Positions 23,201 to 32,900 of a DNA stretch of 64,000 nucleotides are shown here, in pieces (positions within the stretch are counted from its first letter, which is position 1; each line of letters begins with the position of its first letter). The position numbers and the translations under genes are program-made. Source of the DNA: Prorocentrum cordatum. Taxonomy: Eukaryota > Sar > Dinophyceae > Prorocentrales > Prorocentraceae. The notes beneath the pieces were generated by a model that worked only from the letters and a program-made list of their open reading frames with translations, was not told the DNA's origin and did not search any database. The stretch lies in the NCBI GenBank assembly GCA_963575745.1, contig CAUYUJ010022071.1, positions 218,564 through 282,563 on the forward strand, read 5' to 3'.

Positions 23201-26200
23201 CGAAGAGGGTGGACAAGAGGCCCAGCAAGGACGCGTGACCTCGAATATCACACCCGCGAAGAGTTTGACGCCCTTGGTCCTAGAGGCCGGCGGCAAGCTC
23301 AAGTTCGTGGATGGCCACTTGGTCGTAGCCACTCTGGTGACGTGCCATTTCTGTTAGGGAAGCACGGTTTCGCTCTTCGTCTTGGCTTTCGAGGATGGTG
23401 AGACTTCATGTTTTCAGAGCATCAGTGCTGTCGTCGCGCGCGAGTAAGGCACCAATGCCATGGGCTGCGAGTGCCAGAGGACGCTCGCCAACATAACCCC
23501 CGATTCCTTACGCAAGTGCTTCAGGCTCCACGGGGACAAGCAGCACGGTGACAAGGACTAATGGCCCAGGCCGGGGACACACATCGTGACGTCTGAATGG
23601 TGCAAGTCGAGGGAGAAGCAATAGAAGCACTCTCCGCTGCCGCAGGCCAGGTCCATCGAGTACGCCATAGCGGCGGACATTCAGAACAACAAGAACGGCT
23701 CTGACGGCCCTGCAACACCCAACGTCGGGCTAAAGGATATCTATGAGGCTGTCCTGAAGGACGAGCGGCTGGGACTTGCGGCAGGCTTCACCATCGCTTC
23801 GTGTGCCCGCATTGCAAGACGGCCCCCCTCAGGCCGAGGAGTGTGCGCGGTGCCGAGGCGGGTAGACGAGCCAGGTGGTGCCGCAGCTTGTGGAGGTCAC
23901 TGGAGGTGCGTGAGCAAGAAGTGCGGACGCAGGTGGCTAGAGCCGGGCAAGGGCAAGGACGCGTCGGAGCATCGCGTCGTCATCTGCCCGTCGCGCTCCA
24001 TCTCTGTGCAAGGCGGCATGGAGATGGCCGGCGATGAAGCGCGATGCAGATCGAACGGTCCGAGGAACGCAGCCCAGAAGACCAGGAGGAGATGATCTGC
24101 TTTGGGCGGGGGACCTCATATCAGGAGGACACCTTTGCGATTTTGGGGAGGGTCAAGCTGGCGCCGGTCATCGGCGACGTGAGGGGGAGCAGGATCAAGT
24201 TGGACAGGTTGCTTGATGAGTAGTTATGGCATGGCAATGGATGCCATGGATTCCAGCAGCGAGGAGGTTCACGATCAGCTCGTCAAGCACCCACGTTCTC
24301 CCAGGAACGGACCACGAAGGACATGCTCGGGAACGTGCAGGTCCTCGCCTACTGCGAGGACGGCCACCTCTCTCAGGACAAGTTCACGGGCAATTGCAGC
24401 GCCGTCCCTCACACCAGGCGCGGTGGGCGAAGCAGAGCAGCACGGCGGACGTCCCCTCGCGACTTCGGCGTCGGATGGCCAGTTCTGGTCACCAAGGCTA
24501 TGAACAAGAAGACAGTCCCAGGGATTGTTTCGCCCGCGCGTTTTGATGAATCACGGCGTCGGAAGTTTCAGCGACAGAGAAATTGGGGGGGAAAGAAAAA
24601 ACAACAGAAGCCGCCTCCACCATTCGTGCGCCGTTGCCCCATCTTCCTTTCTCATCAGCGCATTGTTCCTCCTTCTCCCCCAAGCGCCCCCCCCTCTTCT
24701 TCATATCCACCTCATCCATTCCCCCTGCTCATCCACCTCCGCTTCTTCATCCTCCCTTCCTCCCCGGACACCTCGGAGGAGAAACGCGCAGATGGGCAGG
24801 TGCCAGGGGAGGAGGAAGAGGAGGAGGAGGAGGAGGAGGAGGAGGAGGAGGAGGAGGAGGAGGAGGAGGAGGAGGGGGAGGAGGAGGAAGAGGAGGAGAA
24901 CGAGGAGGAGGAAGGAGGGAGGAGGAGGAGAGGAGGAGGAGGAAAAGGAGGAAAAGGAGGAAAAGGAGGATAAGGGAACAGCAGCAGTAACTTTCTCTTT
25001 ATCACATTTGTCCTCCCTTCCCTTTGCTCCTCTCGCCTCCCATTCCCCCCCCCCTTCCTCTTGGACAGCGCAGGAGGCCTTCGGGTTCGAGCGGGCCTAC
25101 TGCCTGTACCGCTTGAACCGCTTCCAAGACGCGCTGGCGGCCATCGACAAGGGCAAGTCGACCGGCGAGGATGACCACGACGACGGCCACGACCACGACG
25201 GCGACCACGACCATCAAAACGACGACGACGACGACGCCGCCGCAGACGACGCTGGGGGAGGACGACGATCACGACGAAAACGACTGGAGAGGACGAGGAC
25301 GACGACAACGATCACGACAAAAACGACAGGAGAGGACGAGGACGATGGCGGCGGCAACGCCGACGACGACGACGACGGACGACGACGATAGCCACGCCCA
25401 CGACCACGACGACAATGGCGATCACGACGATCAAGATGACGAGGGCGACGACGACGACGACGACCACGACCGCAAAGACGACGACGACGACGACGACGAC
25501 GGTGGCGACGACGTGGGGCGAGGACGAGAGCACCCTGAAGCGCCTGGAGGCCCAGGTGCGGTACCGCATGGGCGAGTACGAGAACTGCGCGAGGACGCCC
25601 GCCGGGGACCTTCCAGCCGACGGCGGCGGCCCTTCGGAGGCACCCCCGAAGGCCCTCGGAGCCAAAGCTCCAGCTCTGCGCGTTGTGTGCAGTCCCGTTC
25701 GGCTTTCGGCCACCCGGGGCCCCCGTCTGCCTCTGGCGGCGCGAGGGCCGGCGCAGCGCCAAGGCGCGAGCACGCGAACATGCAAACAAACATAGCACGT
25801 GCGGAAAACATTGTGAAATTGCAGACCGTCCTAGGACAAGTAATCATGCGAACAAGAAAAGTGCAGCCTGAAGAAAAGCAATGTGCGATCCAGGACGAGG
25901 GGCTGCCCCTAGCAGCGGGCCAGGCCCTCGAAAGAACATGAACCAGCATAGAGGAGGGCCCAGCCATATGCAGTTGTGAGTGGCCTCTTCGGTGAAACTC
26001 CCGGTGGAGCTTCGAAACGCGTGAGGGGTGCGCCTAAATGAGCCCGGGTGCGCCTACGCTTCTGGGCGAGCCCGTCCTGAATCTTGACGGTCCGATTTTG
26101 TTCGTGGGATGTCTGCAGCTGGGGCCTGCGTCAAGTCGCGTCGTTTTCGTGATGGCCCCGTCGGGCCAGCCCGAGTCCCCCTAGCCCGAGTCTTCCGTCT

Positions 26201-28224
26201 TCCCGAGATGAGATCACGTCGGCGGATGCCTGGGGCAGCAGATCATGGGCTCGCCCCCCTGTCGGGATCCCTCCCCCCTTTTCGGGGCCGCCGTGGCCCC
26301 GCGGGCGGCGCGGCGTTTCACCCTGGCCCGAGGATGTACGAGGGGCTGTACGAGGAGGACCCCGACGAGCCCGGCCTGCTCGTCAACGCGGTCGCCTCGC
26401 GCGTCTCGGGGGACCAGCCGCAGCAGGCGCTGCGGATGATGGCGCAGATGGAGGACCACCTCGAGACGTCGCGCGCCGAGCGCCCGCCGATGGCACGAAC
26501 GGCCGATCCCGGTGCCGATCGCGTGGCGGGAGGCCGATACCGATGCCGATGCTGATCGCGCGGCCGATCACGATACCGATCCCGGGCCTCGGGCGTGAGG
26601 CCGCCGATGGCGCGGGTCACAGGTGGCGCGGCGGGATCTGTTCCCTCCTCCTCTGCCTGATGCTGATGCTGATGCGCCTCCTCCTCCTCGTCCCCCCCGC
26701 GCTTCCGCAGCCGCCCCGCCTCGATGCTGGAACGGCGGGGCCTCGGCTGCCTCAGCTTGGTGGAAAGGCCTGCAGGGCGCCAGCTCGTCGCCCCAGGATC
26801 CCCATTCGGCTCACGATCCGCGTGGCGAGCCGCCCTGTCTATCGCGGGCCACCCGTAGACGAACGAGCAGTACGCACCCATACCCATAGGGGGCCGAAGG
26901 GAGGAGGGCGCTCTAGGGGTGATGGGTGCGGGTTGGCGCACCCTTGGGGACGGCTTCCGCTCGAGCGGGGGGCTCCCTTCGACAACGCGCAACCACAGCT
27001 CGCTCCCCCCCCCTTGTGGGTATGTGTGTGTGCTGTTCGTACCGGGACTTCGCCTCCAGCTCCTGTCCAAGGCGTTCCTTTTCCTGTGCAAGCTCTTCGG
27101 CACCGCCTGCACCCCGCGCCCTCCGGCCGCCTGAGGCCCCGCCCGCCCGCGCCCTGTCTCCCCAATTAGTGCTTTACGCGGCCCGCCTAGCTCTTAACCG
27201 GAAGAGGCCCGCTCTCGACCCGCAGACCAAAAAGTGTGCTGTTCGCTCGCCACCCTTGGTCCTCACACTCACGAGCAAGCCTTGCGTGGCGCCAAGACGA
27301 GAGTTCTCTTTTCGAAACGACCCGCCCTCCATCCAGTCGTGTAGTTGATGGGCGTGGAAAGCTTTCAGACGAATGTGCGCGGCAGTCAGGCGAGAGCGCA
27401 ATGCTTTCAACGACTTTCCCTCCATCTTGGCAACTGCTGCGAATTCTCAAGCTTCAGGACTATATCCAGCTGCCTCCAGCAATTCCGCCACCGTGCCAGC
27501 GCAGCATTCTGGGTGGCAACTACCTGAGGCAAGGGGTCCTGGTGGGGACCTCTTGGGGAGGAAGACTCGAATTCTTGGTTCGTGTTTCTACTCATGGGCA
27601 GTTTTTTAGGGGCCATCTTGGGGCCCTCGTAGGCAGTCCTGGGCGCCGCTTGGGCCGTCTTGGAGCCCTCGTGGTCTGTTTTGGAGCTCCCTCGGGGGCC
27701 TCCGGAGCCGTCTTATGAAATTTTTGGCGGCCTTTTGTGCTGCCTTGGAGCGTCGGAAACTCGAACATGCGAGAACCCCACGACGCTTCAGGACGAAGCA
27801 CATGTAATTATGTACATTTCAATGTGTGCACAGACATGTGCATACACGTGTGCATACATATATATCTATATGCACAAACTTTCATAGTCAAGTAGACGCA
27901 CAATTATACATGCATACATACATGCACGCATACATGCATACCTACATACGTACACGTGACCATCTAAATTCATACATGCATACATACATGCGTACATGTA
28001 TGCATACAAACATACGTGCGTGCATGCATACCTATACGCATACATACACACATACATACATTTATACACATATACATACACGCATGCACACATATACATG
28101 CACACAAACACACATGCATATCGACATGCATACAAGCCATCATGCATGCATGGATGCATCTGTGCATATTTACATACGTACATGCACGCATACCTGCATA
28201 TACGCATACATCTATACATGCATC

Positions 28225-28256
<32 letters not shown>

Positions 28257-29928
28257 CATTCACACACACATAAACAGTCACACTTAAATCTGTACAGTTT
28301 TACATACATTCATCCATGCATACGTACATGCGCATGTACAAACATACCCACATCCGTGCATACAAACGCACATGTAGACAACCACACACACACACATCCG
28401 TGCGTGCATATATGCATACATGTATACATACACGTATGCAGATATCCATACATGCATACATACATACATGTGTACCCATACATATATTCACACATGCATA
28501 TATCAATATATCGCGATGACGCCTCGGGGGGCGGCACCGCCCAGTCAGACAAGGAAGAGCTATCTCCATGGAAGAAGGATGGAGTGCAGGAACGAGGCGA
28601 CTTCTGCTCACTATGCCCCTGGGCCGAGGTCCTACGAGCTGTGCTTCAACCTGGCATGCGCGCTCATCGACGACGGGCGACCCGAAGAGGCGGAGCAGCG
28701 GCTGGAGCAGGCCAAGGGCATCTGCGTGAGAGAGCTGGCGGAGGCAGAGGAGACCAGCGCAGGATGAGGGAGGCGGGAAGGAGGAGGTATGGAGGATGAC
28801 AGTAGGATGAAGAAGAGGAGGGAGGATTAGAAGACGGGAGGGAGGTAGCAGGAGGGAGGAGAAGAAAGAGGAGGAGGAGGAGGACAAGGAGGAAGAGAAG
28901 GAGATGGAGGAGGAGGAGGAGGAGGGCGGGAGGGAGGGAGGGTGGGAGGGTGGGAGGGAGGGAGGAGGAGGAGGGGGGTGAGAAGGAGGAGGAGGAGAAG
29001 GGAGGATGAGGAGAAGGAGGAGCACGAGGAGTCGAAACTGGTGGGGAGGCCTCCAGACCTCGCCTGAGCAATGGACTTCAAACAGGCACCCTAGTTGCCT
29101 GAGGTCCGCGCGGATTTCTTGGGTCGCCGCTGGACCCCCTGCGGCCTCCGAGAATATACACCACCCTCACCACCTCCATTACTCTTCCCTGCAGGAGGAA
29201 GCGGGAAACAATTAGTGGACCCCCCTCCCTCCCCCGAACTTGCAGTTGGCACGCGCGGGGAAGACTGCGGTCGAAGTGCACAGTTTCAACCCACCGCCAA
29301 CATTGACCATTGGGGGGGCATTGACAGATGAATGTGGCATGAGTGGTCGCTGATGTTTTCGGAGGCCTGTCTGCTCTTTCCTGGAAAAGTGAGGGGGTGA
29401 GGGTGGTGGTGGTGTATTTGTTTTGCCTCCTCCCCCCCTCCTGAGCGGCGCCTCTGGCGCCGCCCCTTGGGCGCGGCCCCTCAGGCGCCGCCCCTGGCAC
29501 GCTTCGGGTGCCAAAGTCGCCATGGGGCAAGCGGGTCAGACCCGTTTCCCTGAGGATCCTCTTCCTCCATGGCAACAAGGGGGGAGGGTCCAGCGCCGAC
29601 CAAAGACCTCGGCACGGACCCACGACAGTGCATGTTCGCGTGGCTGCGTCATGCCACTCGGCCCACCTCGCGCAGGGAAGGAGCACGACGGGATGCTGCT
29701 TGTGACTTGCTGCCTGGGGGCGCGAGGCCGTCGAGGACGATGCAGGACGAGAGAGGCTGATCCTGGGGAAGGAGAGGTCGAGACCTCCAGCGGTCCACCA
29801 CGCTGCGAGAAGAGCACGACGTTGGAGGTCAGTCCAGGGGCAGGGAGCAGGGAAGAGGGAAGGGCGGAGGGGAGGGCCTCCTCCTCCTCCTCCTCCTCCT
29901 CCTCCTCCTCCTCCTCCTCCTCCTCCTC

Positions 29929-29959
<31 letters not shown>

Positions 29960-32900
29960 TGCACCTCCTCCTCCTCCTCCTCCTCCTCCTCCTCCTCCTC
30001 CTCCTCCTACACCTCCTCCCCCTGGGGGTAGCCGGGTGGATGGAGGAGGGGGCTGCGTGCTTGGACTGCGTGTGGAAGGAAGGGGGGGGGCCTCGGGGGC
30101 AGGACTCCACCGTTGCGAGCGCCGACCGCCCCAGACAGGATCAGGACAAGGGCCAGGACGACGCGGGAGGAGGATCAATGATGGAGGGGGGCCGGGAGGG
30201 AGGGGTACAAGGATGGAGGAGGACGGATGAGGAGGAAGGAGGAGCACGGATGAGGAGGAGGGTGGAGGAGGAGGCAGAGGAGGAGGAGAAGGAGGAGGAG
30301 GACGACGACGAGGAGGAAATGGGAGGGAGGATGGAGGAGAAGGAGGAGGAGGAGGAGGAAGGATGATGTAAGATGAGGAGCAGCGAGGATAATGAAGGAT
30401 TGAGGAAGAGGATGTTGAATGGAGGATAGAGGATGGAGGAGGAGGGAGGAGGATGGAAGATGGAGGATGAGGAGGAGAAGGATGGACGAGGAGGAGGAAG
30501 AGGAGGAGGAGGAGGAGGACGAGGAGGAGGAGGAGGGATGAGAGAGGACAGGCTTTCCAGACTTTCGGGGATAGGGGCCTCACGGGCGTCCCGCGAGGCA
30601 TCCGTGGAGGTCCACGGACCCCGGGCGCGCGCCGGCCGAGCAGAGGGCTCTGGGGGCCCCCCGAGGGGCTCCGTGAGCTTCTCGCCGCCACGGCCGAGCT
30701 CTGCCCGACGTCCAGCAGTCGGCGTCAGCGTCGTCGTCGTCAGCGTCAGCGTCAGCGTCGGCGTCGGCGTCGTTGTGGTCGGCGCCGTCGTCCTCGGCGT
30801 CGGCGTCGGCGTCGGCGTCAGCGTCAGCGTCGTCGCCAACGTCGACATCCTGGCCGCCGCGTCTGTGAGCGAACTCTCGCGAAGGGGCCCTCGGGGTCGG
30901 CTCGGGAAGGCCCACCTCCTTCTCCTCCTCCTCCCCCTCCTCCTCCTCCTCCTCCCCCTCGTCCTCCTCCTCCTCCTCCTCCTCCTCCTCCTCCTCCTCC
31001 TCCTCCTCCGCCTCCGCCTCCTCCGCCTCCTCCGCCTCCCTCCTCCTCCTCCTCCTCCTCCTCCTCCTCCTCCTCCACCTCCTCCTCCTCCTCCACGAGG
31101 AGCCCAGAAGATGCCCAGGCGCCGCGCGGCCACGGAGAGAGAACCCGCGCACGGCAGGCGCGCCCTCGGCGCGACGTCTCCTGGCGATGCGGAGGTCGCC
31201 GCCGGGCTTCGCAGGGAGAGCGTCCGGGCAGCGGGCCGCGGCGACGAAGGCGGCTGCCCAAGGGGGGGCAGCTCCTGGGCCCCGCGTCCGGAGGACGAGG
31301 CGGAGGAGGAGGAGGAGGAGGAGGAGGAGGAGGAGGAGGAGGAGGAGGAGGAGCAGGAGGAGGAGGAGAAGGAGGAGGAGGGGGAGAGGAGGGAGAAGGA
31401 GGTGGGGCGGTTGCCTGTCGGGCTCCTCCTGGCTTCGGTGGCACGGACTGGTGGTCGGCGATCCCTGGGACGCGTGCTGGCCCACCACCGTCCGAGCTTT
31501 ACACGACATCGCCTGCGTCGTGGCGAGGGGCCTCGAGGGACGCGCAGGCGCTGTGGCGCTACAGCGCACGCTCCGAGGATCATCGAAGAGGGCACAGCGC
31601 CGCAGGCCTGGGCCCGCCGGCCTCCCTGCATGTCCTCCTCTGCCGCACGCGTCCTCCTGCGAGGCGTCCTCCCCTCTCCCGCCCTGTTTGCTTCCTCTTG
31701 CAGCTCCTGCTTTTCCCGCAGGTCCTTCTCCTCCCGCCCCGCTTCCTGAAAGCCTGTTCTTTAGACTCGGGCAAGTTTGCTTGCATGGCGTTCGCCCCCC
31801 CCCCCCCCCCCACCACCACCACCCCCCACCCACCCCTTTCCCCCCTCTTCAAACGAACACTGGCGTGCAAGCGCCCTCCGACTTCCGTGATTTCCACATG
31901 CTCAGCTCCCCCCCCGTCTATGCAAGTGAACTTGCCAGAGTCGAAGGGGGGGGAAGGGGGGCACGGGGGGGGAGGGCCAGACGGGCTCTGTCACGAGCGC
32001 GGGCGCTGCCACCCCCGCACGAGGAGACGCCCGATGAGGACATCCACCTGCTGGACAACCACGAGGAGCTTGCCGCGATCAACGTGCAGCGTGCGTGCGT
32101 GCTTCAGCGGAGCGGCCTCTCCGACAAGGCGAACGAGCTGTACAGCAGCGTGCTGAAGCACTCGGGCAGCGGCAAGGACGTCGACGTCACCGTCCTGGCT
32201 GTCGCCTGCAACAACGTCGTCGCCCTGCGGTCGCAGGGGAAGTCCCTGTTCGACTCCCTCAAGCGGATCAACGTGGCATCGAAGGAGGTGCTCGAGCACA
32301 AGCTCACGAGGAAGCAGCAGATCGAGATAGGGACCAACAAGCTTCTGCTGCTGCTGCAAGCGCGCAAGATCGGGGAGGCGCGGAAGGCCGTGGGGCTAGC
32401 AATCGAGGGTAGTTGAAAGGGGGGGGCCTTCGCTTGCGCTCCACGTCGGCTGCGTGACTACTCTCACTCCGCTCCTCTCCCCCCTCCTCGTCGAGTGGCG
32501 AAGCATCCGAGGCGCCCAACCCTCGTTCGGCGCCCCCGCGGTTGCTCATCAGCTCCGCAGCGAGGAGCTGGCACGCCTGGACGAGTCGTTCCCTGGGCAC
32601 CCGCGAGTGGTGGTGCTGCAGGCGGCCATTGCCTACACCGAGAAGAAGGGGAAGGACTGCGAGGAGGTCCTGACCGCCTACCTCAAGGAGCACCCGGGCA
32701 CCGAGGAGGTGCTGGTGGCGCTCTCGCAGCTGCACAGCCAGCACAACCGCGTGGACCTGGCGGTAGCTGCGCTGACGCAACTGCCCGTGGAGCGCCGCGC
32801 GAATCCTCGCATGGTCGAGATGATCGTCGCCGTTCACCAGAAGCAGAAGACGCCCGAGAAGGCAGTCACGTGCCTGCGGGAGGCGATCGACTACTGGAAG

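Larger units (their letters stand above)
19207..25073 (+). other. SRP72 intron 3 (5.9 kb)
   Basis: The intron holds a (GGA)n tract, a large (GT)n array, GC-rich GGGCGCCTCGTGGGCGCC repeats alternating with a TTGCACCACATAG minisatellite, two spliced-leader-like motifs, an approximately 85-bp duplicated segment near 22970-23140, a relic gene and a second (GGA)n tract. It ends with a C-rich tract and GCGCAG. Confidence 0.75.

Noticed and set aside
21021-23228. 735-codon minus-strand frame
   Set aside because: Its length depends on repeats with periods near multiples of three; the peptide is periodic and Arg/Pro/Ala rich with no domain. Kept as a finding about repeats, not as a gene.
27826-28309. 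His/Tyr/Cys-rich proteins on both strands
   Set aside because: They are translations of the CATA tetranucleotide array inside SRP72 intron 6.
30433-31749. 438-codon frame over exon-like sequence in intron 7
   Set aside because: It reads GGA, GTCGGC and TCC repeats in turn; no SRP72 or other homology appears between exons 7 and 8.
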